This document shows, one piece after another, positions 7,639-16,180 of a stretch of 64,000 bases of DNA (positions are counted from its first letter, which is position 1; each line of letters begins with the position of its first letter). Both the position numbers and the translations under genes were made by a program. Source of the stretch: JACMNW01 sp043721855 (GTDB lineage Bacteria; Pseudomonadota; Alphaproteobacteria; Rhodobacterales; Rhodobacteraceae); assembly GCA_043721855.1 (NCBI GenBank), contig JAYSPY010000010.1:1-64000 (forward strand), in the 5' to 3' direction. Under the pieces are notes generated by a model. That model had not been told where the DNA came from. It did not search any database and saw only the letters and a list, made by a program, of their open reading frames with translations.

Positions 7639-8538
7639 ATGATTGACCACGTCTCCACCCATCAGGCCGAAGATGACATCCGCAACGAGGCGATTTTGAT
7701 CTATGTGAACGGCAAAATCGTGCCCAAGGCGCAGGCAACCGTGTCTGTGTACGATTCGGGTTTCATGCTGGGCGATGGCGTGTGGGAAGGGATCCGGCTT
7801 TATAACGGCCATTGGACCTTTCTGGATGATCATATGGACCGGCTGTTTGAGGCGGCAAAGGCGATTGATCTGACTATCGCGCTGACCCGCGAACAGGTGA
7901 TTTCCGCAGTGTTAGACACGCAAAAGGCCAACGGAATGGCGACTGACGCCCATGCGCGGCTGATGGTCACGCGCGGTGTGAAAACCCGGCCGTTTCAGAA
8001 CCCGCGCTTGTCACAGCAGGGCCCGACGATGGTGATCATCATGGAACATTCACGCCAGAAACTGCCGCGCCCGTTTGCGCTTGCCACTGTGCCGCATCTG
8101 CGCGGCCTGCCAATGACCCAAGATCCAAAGCTGAATTCGCATTCCAAACTGAACTGCATTCTGGCTTGCATTGCCGCGCAAAAAGCCGGCGCGGATGAGG
8201 CGTTGATGCTGGATGTGCATGGCTTTGTGAACACCACGAATGCCTGCAACTTTTTTATCGTGAAAAAAGGTCAGGTCTGGACCAGCACCGGCGACTACTG
8301 CATGAACGGGATTACCCGCCAGAAGGTGATTGATCTTTGCCGCGCGAATGACATTCCAGTGTTTGAACGTAACTTTTCATTGGTTGATGCCTACGCGGCG
8401 GACGAGGCATTTTTGACGGGCACCTTTGGCGCGCAAACGCCGGTCGGGTCGATCGACGGGCGGCAGATTGGATCTGGGCAAATGGGGCCGATGACCGAAC
8501 GCCTGCGCGGGCTTTACAAAACCCTTGTCGGGGCATGA
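7639..8538 (+). CDS. Class IV PLP aminotransferase (branched-chain or D-amino-acid type)
   Basis: This is a 299-residue fold-type IV aminotransferase. YVNGKIVPKAQATVSVYDSGFMLGDGVWEG is the family's N-terminal signature. SKLNCILACIAAQKAGADEAL carries the catalytic lysine that binds PLP, and the NACNFFIVK and NGITRQKVI strands bind the cofactor phosphate. The family includes IlvE, D-alanine aminotransferase and 4-amino-4-deoxychorismate lyase. The sequence looks closest to a branched-chain-type enzyme, but substrate cannot be assigned by eye. The ATG at 7639 has AAAGGTG 6 nt before it; upstream in-frame starts run into mutS and are rejected. A sulfotransferase follows 52 nt downstream, an association I recall from other Rhodobacterales and whose pathway I do not know. 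Confidence 0.85.
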   Translation: MIDHVSTHQAEDDIRNEAILIYVNGKIVPKAQATVSVYDSGFMLGDGVWEGIRLYNGHWTFLDDHMDRLFEAAKAIDLTIALTREQVISAVLDTQKANGMATDAHARLMVTRGVKTRPFQNPRLSQQGPTMVIIMEHSRQKLPRPFALATVPHLRGLPMTQDPKLNSHSKLNCILACIAAQKAGADEALMLDVHGFVNTTNACNFFIVKKGQVWTSTGDYCMNGITRQKVIDLCRANDIPVFERNFSLVDAYAADEAFLTGTFGAQTPVGSIDGRQIGSGQMGPMTERLRGLYKTLVGA

Positions 8539-8590
8539 CCGCACCGCGTGTAGAGACGAAAGCAAGACGCAAAGAAGACGGGATAAAGAC

Positions 8591-9307
8591 ATGAGAATTG
8601 CGATGTGGAGCGGGCCGCGCAACCTGTCAACCGCGATGATGTACGCCTTCGCCGCGCGGGGCGATACCGTGGTTTGGGACGAGCCGTTTTATGCCGCCTA
8701 CCTTGATGCGACCGGCATCAAGCACCCGATGCTCGATGAAATTATTGCCGAGCATGACCCTGATCCAGACCGGATTGCGTCTATTTGCAAAGGCCCGGTG
8801 CCACAGGGGCAGAAGTATTTCTACCAAAAGCACATGGCGATGCACATGGTTGATGGGTTTGATCGGCGCTGGATGCGGTCTTGCCAAAACGTGTTTTTGA
8901 TCCGCCATCCGACGCGGGTGGTGGCAAGTTACGCCAAGAAACGCGAAGGCGCGACGTTTGAAGATATTGGCTTTATCCAACAGGATCAGCTATTTAACGA
9001 GGTGGCTGATTGGTCCGGCGCATCACCCTTGGTGATTGACAGCGACGATATTCGCGCCGATCCGGCGGGGATGTTGCAAAAGCTGTGCGTGGCCCTGGGC
9101 ATCCCGTTCACCCGCAAAATGCTGCACTGGCCCGCTGGTGGAAACCAGGCTGACGGCGCTTGGGCGCCCCACTGGTACGGCGCCGTGCACCGCAGCACAG
9201 GGTTTGAAGGGGCCGAAGGGCCTTTGCCCGCGTTGGGCGGGGCTTACGCCGAATTGGCAGCACAAGCTTTGCCTTATTATCAACGGCTTGCCGAACATAA
9301 ACTGTAG
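8591..9307 (+). CDS. P-loop sulfotransferase-family protein
   Basis: This is a 238-residue small sulfotransferase-like protein. RIAMWSGPRNLSTAMMYAF at the N-terminus fits the PAPS 5'-phosphosulfate-binding loop, and VFLIRHPTRVVASYAKKR fits the 3'-phosphate-binding motif (R-x-P with a following Ser). These enzymes normally transfer sulfate from PAPS to a hydroxyl or amine; the acceptor is unknown. It is cytosolic, with no signal peptide or membrane segment. The ATG at 8591 is chosen because conserved sequence begins immediately; a TTG at 8525 inside the previous gene is less likely. It is probably co-transcribed with the class IV aminotransferase, suggesting that an amino or keto acid derivative is the substrate (inference). 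Confidence 0.8.
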   Translation: MRIAMWSGPRNLSTAMMYAFAARGDTVVWDEPFYAAYLDATGIKHPMLDEIIAEHDPDPDRIASICKGPVPQGQKYFYQKHMAMHMVDGFDRRWMRSCQNVFLIRHPTRVVASYAKKREGATFEDIGFIQQDQLFNEVADWSGASPLVIDSDDIRADPAGMLQKLCVALGIPFTRKMLHWPAGGNQADGAWAPHWYGAVHRSTGFEGAEGPLPALGGAYAELAAQALPYYQRLAEHKL

Positions 9308-9331
9308 GGCACGGTTAACCCATCCACCACA

Positions 9332-10576
9332 TTACCCCCTGTTCGCCACCCGCGCGTTGCGTGTTGCGATAAGCTTCAACCGCAGTGCGTTCAGCTTGAT
9401 AAACCCAGCCGCGTCTTTCTGATCATAGGCACCTGCGTCTTCTTCAAACGTCACGTGTTTTTCGCTGTAAAGCGAATGATCCGACCAACGGGCAACGGTG
9501 CGAACCGACCCCTTGTATAGTTTGACCCGCACGGTGCCTGTCACATGATCTTGCGATTTGTCGATCAGGGCCTGCAACATTTCGCGTTCCGGGCTGAACC
9601 AGAAACCGTTATAAATCAGCTCGGCATAGCGCGGCATGATGCTGTCTTTCAAATGCCCGGCGCCTGCATCCATGGTAATCTGTTCAATGCCACGGTGTGC
9701 TTCCAGCAAAATCGTGCCACCTGGCGTTTCGTAAACGCCGCGCGATTTCATGCCGACAAAGCGGTTTTCCACCAGATCAAGCCGCCCCACACCATGCTTG
9801 CCGCCGATTTCATTCAGACGCGTCAGAATGGTTGCAGGCGACATCGCCTCGCCATTAATGGCGACGGCATCGCCCCGCTCAAAGGTGATTTCCAGCATTT
9901 CTGGGGTATCAGGCGCATCTTCCGGGGCAACGGTGCGCTGGTACACATATTCTGGGGCTTCATCGGCCGGGTTTTCCAGCGCCTTGCCCTCAGACGAGGT
10001 GTGCAAAAGGTTAGCGTCCACCGAAAACGGTGCTTCGCCGCGCTTGTCCAATGCAATTGGAATCTGGTTTTTCTCTGCAAATTCAATCAGTTTAGTGCGA
10101 CTGGTCAGATCCCACTCGCGCCAAGGTGCGATCACGCGAATTGCCGGGTTCAGCGCATAGGCCGACAGTTCAAACCGAACCTGATCATTGCCCTTGCCCG
10201 TTGCGCCATGCGCCACGGCATCTGCGCCGGTCTCTGCCGCGATACGCACCAGATGCTGAGAAATCAACGGGCGAGCGATGGACGTGCCGAGTAAATAAAG
10301 CCCTTCATACAACGCATTAGCCCGAAACATCGGAAATACGAAATCACGCACGAATTCCTCACGCACGTCAACGATATGAATGTTTTCGGGTTTTATCCCC
10401 AACAAAACGGCCTTGGCGCGAGCGGGTTCAAGCTCTTCGCCCTGGCCCAGATCAGCGGTAAATGTCACCACCTCGCAGCCATATTCGGTTTGCAGCCATT
10501 TCAGGATGATCGAGGTATCAAGCCCACCGGAATAGGCCAAAACAACTTTTTTTGGGGCGATTTTGGCAGCGGACAT
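9332..10576 (-). CDS. argG: Argininosuccinate synthase
   Basis: This is a 414-residue enzyme of arginine biosynthesis that joins citrulline and aspartate using ATP. The N-type ATP pyrophosphatase loop LAYSGGLDTSIILKWL lies near the N-terminus, and AHGATGKGNDQVRFE, GVGRLDLVENRFVGMKSRG and the YAELIYNGFWFSPE segment are all conserved. The ATG at 10576 has AAGGA 7 nt upstream; an in-frame start at 10627 would add 17 unconserved residues. It is a monocistronic leftward gene, converging on the sulfotransferase with only 24 nt between stops. Confidence 0.96.
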   Translation of the reverse strand: MSAAKIAPKKVVLAYSGGLDTSIILKWLQTEYGCEVVTFTADLGQGEELEPARAKAVLLGIKPENIHIVDVREEFVRDFVFPMFRANALYEGLYLLGTSIARPLISQHLVRIAAETGADAVAHGATGKGNDQVRFELSAYALNPAIRVIAPWREWDLTSRTKLIEFAEKNQIPIALDKRGEAPFSVDANLLHTSSEGKALENPADEAPEYVYQRTVAPEDAPDTPEMLEITFERGDAVAINGEAMSPATILTRLNEIGGKHGVGRLDLVENRFVGMKSRGVYETPGGTILLEAHRGIEQITMDAGAGHLKDSIMPRYAELIYNGFWFSPEREMLQALIDKSQDHVTGTVRVKLYKGSVRTVARWSDHSLYSEKHVTFEEDAGAYDQKDAAGFIKLNALRLKLIATRNARVANRG

Positions 10577-10657
10577 CGGGCAATCCTTGGGCAAATTGGC
10601 GTTGGTCGCGATTAACGCCTTTTGCACTTAGGGGCAAGCATTGGCCTTTGGAAAAGC

Positions 10658-10685
10658 AAAGGGCGGCCAGAACGGCCGCCCTTTT
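10658..10685 (-). terminator. Intrinsic terminator after the Gly/Asn-rich secreted protein gene
   Basis: The stem AAAGGGCGGCC/GGCCGCCCTTT encloses the loop AGAAC at 10658-10684, giving a near-perfect 11-bp stem with T-rich sequence on both sides. It lies 23 nt beyond the stop of the leftward gene at 10708 and upstream of argG, so it probably insulates argG from that gene. Confidence 0.8.
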
Positions 10686-10707
10686 CATCTTCGGCATCTG
10701 GTTTTGG

Positions 10708-11430
10708 TCAAAGGTTCAGTTGCGCACGGATATACGCCACCGCCTCTGGCGATAACGTCCGGCCCTTTGCGGCAGCAAGAAGTGCATCCGCTTCGGTCGC
10801 CCCGGCAATTGCAGCCGCGTCCTGCGCTGCGGCAAGTGCATCTGTCAGAACGCTGCGATCTGCATCACGTGTTTGCGCAGCGGTAAGTTCCAATTGCAGG
10901 GCGGTTTCGGCAACAGGGTCGTAATCTACAGCATTCGGATCAATCGCTGCAAGATCGGCCTCGATTTCTGCGATGGTCCGGCCGCTGATTGTGGCGTCAA
11001 ATTCATCCAGAGCAGCCTGAGCACCCTCAACAGCTTGCGCGGAATTGATTGTTGCCAAAGCAGCATTGCGGTACGCGGCGATACGGCCAACCTGGCTGTT
11101 CGGGCTTGCGTGAAGCAGCGCATTAGGGTTGGCATGAACGGCGTTCAGCCCCTTCAGTTCAGACGCAAGCAAGCCATGGGCCTTTTTCGCGACCACGGTT
11201 TCGGCCCCTGCGGCGGCACTGGTCGATTTGGCTGATTGGCCACCGCCATTCCCGCCGCCATTCCCGCCACCGTTGCGGCCGCCATTTCCGCCACCGTTTC
11301 CATTCCCGCCGTCATTGCCACCTTTTGCAAAAGCGGCACCCGGTCCGGCACCCGGCACGATTACACCAACAGGGCCCAAAAGCAGGGAGGATACGCCAAG
11401 CGCCACGACAATTTGCTTCAGTTTCCGCAT
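10708..11430 (-). CDS. Secreted protein with a Gly/Asn-rich linker, function unknown
   Basis: This is a 240-residue protein that I do not recognise. It has a clear N-terminal signal sequence (MRKLKQIVVALGVSSLLLGP, then a small-residue region ending AFAKG). A roughly 30-residue low-complexity stretch of Gly-Asn repeats (GGNGGGNGG units) follows near residues 36-65, then a soluble, Ala-rich, probably helical domain to the C-terminus. That domain contains an ASELKGLNAVHANPNAL motif and several AEIEADLAAI-like heptad-rich segments. The ATG at 11430 has AAAGGA upstream and precedes the signal peptide. A monocistronic unit with its own terminator is likely. A periplasmic or cell-surface location is inferred from the signal peptide; no enzymatic motif is seen. 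Confidence 0.8.
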   Translation of the reverse strand: MRKLKQIVVALGVSSLLLGPVGVIVPGAGPGAAFAKGGNDGGNGNGGGNGGRNGGGNGGGNGGGQSAKSTSAAAGAETVVAKKAHGLLASELKGLNAVHANPNALLHASPNSQVGRIAAYRNAALATINSAQAVEGAQAALDEFDATISGRTIAEIEADLAAIDPNAVDYDPVAETALQLELTAAQTRDADRSVLTDALAAAQDAAAIAGATEADALLAAAKGRTLSPEAVAYIRAQLNL

Positions 11431-11636
11431 CTCGTTCAATCCTTTCAAAAGGCTGGAACAGCCACATATATCCAATTTGTGTCAGCAAAACAGATAGCGA
11501 ACAACATGGCAGGAATGTGGAATAATTGTGGTCATCAGCCAATATCAGCCCATAGACCGGTTTTGGTATCTGGCATTTTCGCACAATCTCGCCCACTAGC
11601 GGCGTAGAAGCTTTGCCACGGACTTAGGGGCGTTTG

Positions 11637-12884
11637 ATGCATGAATTCTCAACAGCGGCGCAAAACGCAACGGCGTCGTTGCGCGGCATCTTTGATGCCA
11701 CGCCGTTGCAGCGCAATGACCATCTTTCAACCCGATACGGTGCCAACATTTGGCTGAAACGCGAAGATCTGTCGCCGGTGCGCAGCTATAAGATCCGGGG
11801 CGCCTTCAACGCCATGCGCAAAGTGCGCAGCGTCAATCCGGGGCAAATGGATTTCGTCTGCGCCAGTGCGGGAAATCATGCGCAGGGTGTGGCCTATGCC
11901 TGCCGCCACTTCGGCGCGCGCGGCACCATTTTCATGCCGGTAACAACGCCGCAACAAAAGATAGACAAGACACGCGCTTTTGGCAGTGATGCGGTGGAAA
12001 TTGTGTTGATCGGGGATTATTTCGATCAAACCCTTACGGCCGCACAAGCGTTTTGCGCGCAAAAGGGCGCGCATTTTCTATCGCCGTTTGATGACCCTGA
12101 CGTGATCGAAGGACAGGCCAGTGTGGCGGTTGAACTGGTTGAACAGCTTGGGCAAATCCCAGATATTATTGTGTTGCCGGTGGGTGGTGGCGGTCTTGCG
12201 TCGGGCGTTACCGGCTATTTGCGGGCGATCGGCGCGCAGACCAGATTTCATTTTGTTGAACCACTTGGTGGTGCAAGCCTGATGGCGGCGCTGACAGCAG
12301 GTGGCCCAACCCGCCTGGCGAGGGTCAACACGTTTGTTGATGGCGCTGCCGTGGCGCAGCTTGGCGCAAACAATTACGCTATGCTCAATTGGGTGGCCGC
12401 CGATTGCGTGCATTTGGCCCCGGAAGACCGGATCTGTGTGACAATGCTGGAAATGCTGAATGTTGAAGGTATCGTTTTGGAACCGGCGGGCGCGCTGTCT
12501 GTCGATATCTTGCCCCAGATTGCCGAGGATATCCGTGGCAAAAATGTGGTCTGCGTGACCTCGGGCGGCAACTTCGATTTCGAGCGCCTGCCAGAGGTCA
12601 AGGAACGGGCGCAACGCTATTCTGGCACCAAGAAATATTTCATTCTGCGCATGCCACAGCGACCCGGTGCGCTGCGCGAATTTCTGATGATGCTTGGCCC
12701 CGATGACGATATTGCCCGGTTCGAATACCTGAAAAAGTCAGCGCGAAACTTTGGCTCGGTGTTGATCGGGATAGAAACGAAAGTGGCACAAAACTTTGAC
12801 ACATTGTTTGCCAGCCTTGATCAGGCAGGATTTTCGTATCGCGACATCACTTCAGACGAAGCTTTGGCAGAGTTCTTGATTTAA
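11637..12884 (+). CDS. ilvA: Threonine ammonia-lyase (biosynthetic threonine deaminase)
   Basis: This 415-residue fold-type II PLP enzyme converts threonine to 2-oxobutanoate, the first step of isoleucine synthesis. WLKREDLSPVRSYKIRGA holds the PLP lysine (K52), GNHAQGVAYA and the glycine-rich LPVGGGGLASG phosphate loop are present, and a C-terminal ACT-like domain (FILRMPQRPGALREFLMMLG onward) suggests isoleucine feedback. Length matches the single-ACT short form found in alphaproteobacteria. The ATG at 11637 follows AGGGGCG; a TTG at 11634 is unlikely. ilvA stands alone, converging on the Hpt gene. Confidence 0.93.
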   Translation: MHEFSTAAQNATASLRGIFDATPLQRNDHLSTRYGANIWLKREDLSPVRSYKIRGAFNAMRKVRSVNPGQMDFVCASAGNHAQGVAYACRHFGARGTIFMPVTTPQQKIDKTRAFGSDAVEIVLIGDYFDQTLTAAQAFCAQKGAHFLSPFDDPDVIEGQASVAVELVEQLGQIPDIIVLPVGGGGLASGVTGYLRAIGAQTRFHFVEPLGGASLMAALTAGGPTRLARVNTFVDGAAVAQLGANNYAMLNWVAADCVHLAPEDRICVTMLEMLNVEGIVLEPAGALSVDILPQIAEDIRGKNVVCVTSGGNFDFERLPEVKERAQRYSGTKKYFILRMPQRPGALREFLMMLGPDDDIARFEYLKKSARNFGSVLIGIETKVAQNFDTLFASLDQAGFSYRDITSDEALAEFLI

Positions 12885-12892
12885 GCGATTGC

Positions 12893-13213
12893 TTATTGGC
12901 CCAAATAAGTTGCCAGCGCTGCCTTTGAGGCCGCATAAATTGCCGCGACTTCGTGCAAGTCCACGGATGCCGCATCGCCCGACGCGGCCGCCTTTTCGCC
13001 ATTTTGGCAAAGCGCTGCCAGATCATGCAGCCCAAGATTCAGCGCTGACCCCTTCAGAAAATGCAGCCTGCTTTCCACGGCGTTCAGATCAGGCGGGCCC
13101 AGCAATTGTGCCGCCACGTCGTCTGCTTCTTCAAGAAACATCTCGACAACCTGTAGAAAATCGTCGTCCCCGATATCCGATTTAAGATCTGCAATGCGCG
13201 TCCAGTCAATCAT
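12893..13213 (-). CDS. Stand-alone histidine phosphotransfer (Hpt) protein
   Basis: This is a 106-residue all-helical Hpt protein. ESRLHFLKGSALNLGLHDLA contains the canonical HxxKGxxxNLG motif with H51 as the phosphoacceptor. It has no kinase or receiver domain, so it must relay phosphate between partner proteins. It is divergent from, and probably paired with, the receiver-PP2C phosphatase at 13385, whose Asp is a natural partner (inference). The ATG at 13213 lies directly before the conserved domain; an upstream in-frame ATG at 13246 would add 11 basic residues. The 3' end lies 8 nt from the ilvA stop. Confidence 0.88.
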   Translation of the reverse strand: MIDWTRIADLKSDIGDDDFLQVVEMFLEEADDVAAQLLGPPDLNAVESRLHFLKGSALNLGLHDLAALCQNGEKAAASGDAASVDLHEVAAIYAASKAALATYLGQ

Positions 13214-13384
13214 CTTTTTTCCGCGCCTCTGACGTCTATCCTGCACCTCAAACTAAGATCCGCTGAAATCCTTAAGGGATGGTAATTTCTGTTCGGCCAG
13301 ATGCTTCAATTTAAGTATTTTCATGCCATCTTAACTTCCTTGGGCGATAGCTTGGCAAAGCAGACGGCCGCGAAGGACGACCAG

Positions 13385-14665
13385 ATGAATATGCTACATC
13401 AGCCGATCGATGTAAAACCGCCAATATCTGCTTCGCCGCCCGCGCTGCGCGTGCTTGTGGTTGATGACAGCAAGGCACAGCGCAAAATCTTGTCTTTATC
13501 GCTTGCGCGTTGGGGCTATGACGTGACAGAGGCGGCTTCTGGCGAAGAGGCGCTGTTGCTGTGTCGGCAGGCAAGCTTTGATATGGTGCTCAGCGATTGG
13601 ATGATGCCCGGCATGTCCGGGCTGGATTTTTGCAAGGAATTTCGCCTGCTTCCGCGCGAAGGTTATGGTTATTTCATTCTGCTTACATCGAAATCCGAAA
13701 AGGCAGAAATTGCTGATGGCCTGCATGGCGGTGCCGATGATTTTCTGACCAAACCCGTGAGCCCGGACGAATTGCGTGCACGCCTGCGCGCCGGTGAGCG
13801 TATTTTAGGCATGCAACAGGAATTGGTCGAAAAAAACCGATTGGTTGGGTCGACCCTGCTGGAATTGCAAAAGCTGTATGATTCCCTTGACCGCGACCTG
13901 ATAGAGGCGCGCAAATTGCAACAAACGCTGGTGCCAGACCGGTTTCGGGATTTTGGCGGTGGCACGGCTGCGATGCTGTTGCGGCCATCAGGACGTGTTG
14001 GTGGTGATCTGGTCGGTTGTTTTGAAATTTCGGCCCGGCGCATTGCAGTCTATTCGGTTGATGTGTCTGGGCATGGCGTTGCATCTGCGATGATGACGGC
14101 GCGGCTATCGGGCTTGCTGTCTGGCGGGTCGCCGGAGCAGAACATGGCGTTTAGCGTCAATAAGCATGGCAAGCGCGAAGCCTGGCCGCCGGAAATGGTG
14201 GCAGCGCGGCTGAACAAGCTGATGCTCGACGAACTTAAGGTAGAGCAATATTTTACCATGGCCTACGCCGAAATTGATTTGGATACGGGCAAAGTTCTGT
14301 TGGTTCAGGCGGGCCACCCCTACCCAATTATTATGCGAAAATCGGGTGAGATAGACTGTGTGGGGTTGGGCGGGTTGCCGATTGGCCTGATACCCGATGC
14401 AAGCTATCAACGCATTGAAGCAGTGCTTTCGCCGGGGGACAGGCTGATTTTGCTATCTGACGGCGTGACGGAATGCCCAAATCCACTTGGGGCAGAGTTG
14501 GGTGAAGAAGGTTTGACACAAATGCTGCACTCCTATGCTGGATTGGGCAGCTCAGACCTGCTCGAAACTTTGATCGTGGACCTTGTGGCGTTTCATGGCG
14601 GGCCGGATTTCCCTGACGACGTTTCCGGAATGGTGTTTGATTTTAATAACTTAACGCCGCATTAG
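13385..14665 (+). CDS. Response regulator with PP2C-type (SpoIIE/RsbU-like) phosphatase output
   Basis: This is a 426-residue two-domain signalling protein. Residues 22-140 form a receiver domain (VLVVDDSKAQRK, phosphoacceptor D71 in LSDWMMPGMSG, lysine in FLTKP). A short coiled-coil linker follows (EKNRLVGSTLLELQKLYDSL, then RDLIEARKLQQTLVP). The PP2C domain has SVDVSGHGVASAMMTARLSG and ILLSDGVTECPNP metal-binding aspartates. Such proteins dephosphorylate anti-sigma-factor antagonists. I consider it similar in design to Rhodobacter capsulatus RbaY, which acts with RbaV/RbaW; orthology is inference. The ATG at 13385 is 8 nt after AAGGA; an upstream ATG at 13301 lacks a ribosome site. The Hpt gene is divergent. 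Confidence 0.9.
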   Translation: MNMLHQPIDVKPPISASPPALRVLVVDDSKAQRKILSLSLARWGYDVTEAASGEEALLLCRQASFDMVLSDWMMPGMSGLDFCKEFRLLPREGYGYFILLTSKSEKAEIADGLHGGADDFLTKPVSPDELRARLRAGERILGMQQELVEKNRLVGSTLLELQKLYDSLDRDLIEARKLQQTLVPDRFRDFGGGTAAMLLRPSGRVGGDLVGCFEISARRIAVYSVDVSGHGVASAMMTARLSGLLSGGSPEQNMAFSVNKHGKREAWPPEMVAARLNKLMLDELKVEQYFTMAYAEIDLDTGKVLLVQAGHPYPIIMRKSGEIDCVGLGGLPIGLIPDASYQRIEAVLSPGDRLILLSDGVTECPNPLGAELGEEGLTQMLHSYAGLGSSDLLETLIVDLVAFHGGPDFPDDVSGMVFDFNNLTPH

Positions 14666-15103
14666 GGTTTTTGCATAGGCGTCAAGCATTGCATTGTCCC
14701 CCGGATTACCCAGCTGATCAAGCGCTTGGGGGATGGTCATCCAAACTGCCAAATGGCCTGCTTCCGTTGGCGGGCCAAGACGATAAATCGGTCTGGCCAA
14801 ATACACGGTGCATAGCTTTTCCGCCCAAAACCCGTAGTCAGGCATATAGGTAAATCGCCGAAATGCGCCGAAACGGCGCGTAATCGCAATCTTCCAGCCG
14901 GTTTCTTCAAGCACTTCGCGGTGCAGCGCCGCAATCGGGTGTTCGCCCGGATCAATGCCGCCACCCGGCAATTGATATTCTGGCTCTGGCTCGGCCTGGT
15001 GCGTGGCCAGGATCATGTTGTCGCGCGCCAAAATGGCATAGACCCCCGGCCTGCGCTTGTAATTTTGGCCCGGTTTCACAGGCTCGCCGTACCGTCGGAT
15101 CAT
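14651..15103 (-). CDS. NUDIX hydrolase
   Basis: This is a 150-residue NUDIX protein with a perfect box starting at GGGIDPGEHP and ending REVLEETGW (GX5EX7REUXEEXGU). The family hydrolyses nucleoside diphosphates linked to another moiety; the substrate cannot be told here. The ATG at 15103 starts MIRRYGEPV. An in-frame start at 15121 would add six residues with no support. Its 3' end overlaps the end of the receiver-PP2C gene by 15 nt on the opposite strand. It is divergent from hslO. Confidence 0.88.
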   Translation of the reverse strand: MIRRYGEPVKPGQNYKRRPGVYAILARDNMILATHQAEPEPEYQLPGGGIDPGEHPIAALHREVLEETGWKIAITRRFGAFRRFTYMPDYGFWAEKLCTVYLARPIYRLGPPTEAGHLAVWMTIPQALDQLGNPGDNAMLDAYAKTLMRR

Positions 15104-15112
15104 GCCGCCCCC

Positions 15113-15140
15113 TTGGACCATAGGTTGCCGCGCCTATATA
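15113..15140 (+). promoter_or_regulatory. Candidate promoter for hslO
   Basis: TTGGAC (15113-15118) and TATATA (15135-15140) are 16 nt apart, ending 38 nt before the hslO ATG. The CCTTGG and CTATATA flavour would also suit an alphaproteobacterial heat-shock (RpoH) promoter, which would make sense for Hsp33, but the sequence alone does not separate the two. Confidence 0.38.
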
Positions 15141-15178
15141 GTCGCGGTATGCCAAAGTTGGCACACCAAGGAAACCCC

Positions 15179-16180
15179 ATGACCACCGGATCACAAATCG
15201 CTTGGGACGATACCGTCCTGCCCTTTCAGCTTGATCGCAGCAATATTCGCGGCCGCGTCGTGCGGCTGGACGGTGTTTTGCAGCAGGTTTTAAAGCAACA
15301 CACCTATCCGACACAGATCGAAGCTTTGGTTGCAGAGGCGGCATTGATCACCTCGCTTATCGGGCAGATGATCAAACTGCGTTGGAAACTGTCGTTGCAA
15401 ATTCGCGGCTCTGGCCCGGTGCGGTTGATTGCGACTGATTATTATGGCCCAACCGAAGATGGCCAACCTGCCCGCATCCGTGCCTATGCAGGGTTTGAGG
15501 CCGGTGATCTTGTGCCGGGGGCCAACCCGTTCAGTATGATCGGCGATGGATATTTCGCCATTTTGATTGATCAGGGCGAAGGCACGGTTCCCTATCAAGG
15601 CATCACGCCCATTGCAGGTGGTTCGCTTTCCGCCTGTGCAGAGACGTATTTTGCGCAATCTGAACAGTTGCCAACCCGGTTTGCCGTTCGGTTTGGCCAA
15701 AACCAACTGCCCGGGCAGCCCGCATCCTGGCGCGGCGGCGCGGTGATGTTGCAACACATGCCAAAAGCATCGCCCTTTGTGGCCGCCGAAGAAGGCTCGG
15801 GTGAGGGCGGTTTGCTGACCCATGGCGATATCCTGGCTGGTGACGAGGGCGAAAACTGGACCCGGGCGAATGCGCTTCTGGATACGGTGGAGGACATTGA
15901 ACTGATCGGGCCCACTGTGCAGCCAACGGATTTGCTGGTGCGCCTGTTTCATGAGGAAAGCCCGCGCGTCTATGATGCGCAACCAATCAGGTTTGGCTGT
16001 TCGTGTTCGCCGGACCACGTCCGCAATTCTCTGTCGATTTATGCCGCCGACGATATTGCCGAAATGACCACGCCCGAGGGGATCGTGACAGCCGATTGCC
16101 AGTTTTGCGGTGCGCATTATGAATTTGATCCGCAGTCTTTGGGCGTTGCAGCCGATCCGGTGCAGGGCAATGTCAGTTGA
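15179..16180 (+). CDS. hslO: Redox-regulated holdase chaperone Hsp33
   Basis: This is a 333-residue Hsp33 with the zinc-binding redox switch near the C-terminus: C274 and C276 (FGCSCSPD) and C307 and C310 (DCQFCGAHY). On oxidative unfolding the cysteines form disulfides, zinc is released and the protein becomes a chaperone. The N-terminal domain has the family's VVRLDGVLQQVL and RLIATDYYG segments. The ATG at 15179 has AAGGA 6 nt upstream, and the longer upstream frame lacks similarity. It overlaps the NUDIX gene nudL by 11 nt and leads a run of co-directional genes reaching about 22.9 kb. Confidence 0.95.
   Translation: MTTGSQIAWDDTVLPFQLDRSNIRGRVVRLDGVLQQVLKQHTYPTQIEALVAEAALITSLIGQMIKLRWKLSLQIRGSGPVRLIATDYYGPTEDGQPARIRAYAGFEAGDLVPGANPFSMIGDGYFAILIDQGEGTVPYQGITPIAGGSLSACAETYFAQSEQLPTRFAVRFGQNQLPGQPASWRGGAVMLQHMPKASPFVAAEEGSGEGGLLTHGDILAGDEGENWTRANALLDTVEDIELIGPTVQPTDLLVRLFHEESPRVYDAQPIRFGCSCSPDHVRNSLSIYAADDIAEMTTPEGIVTADCQFCGAHYEFDPQSLGVAADPVQGNVS

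Noticed and set aside
8525..8590. TTG-started N-terminal extension of the sulfotransferase
   Set aside because: It lies within the previous gene's end, is highly charged and precedes a clear P-loop start at the ATG 8591.
11228..11340. Short repeats as a possible CRISPR array
   Set aside because: They are in-frame codon repeats of a Gly/Asn linker without spacers of constant length or cas genes.
12890..12907. CTTATT...AATAAG inverted repeat between ilvA and the Hpt gene as terminator
   Set aside because: Only a 6-bp AT stem that overlaps the Hpt coding end, without a T run; likely chance.
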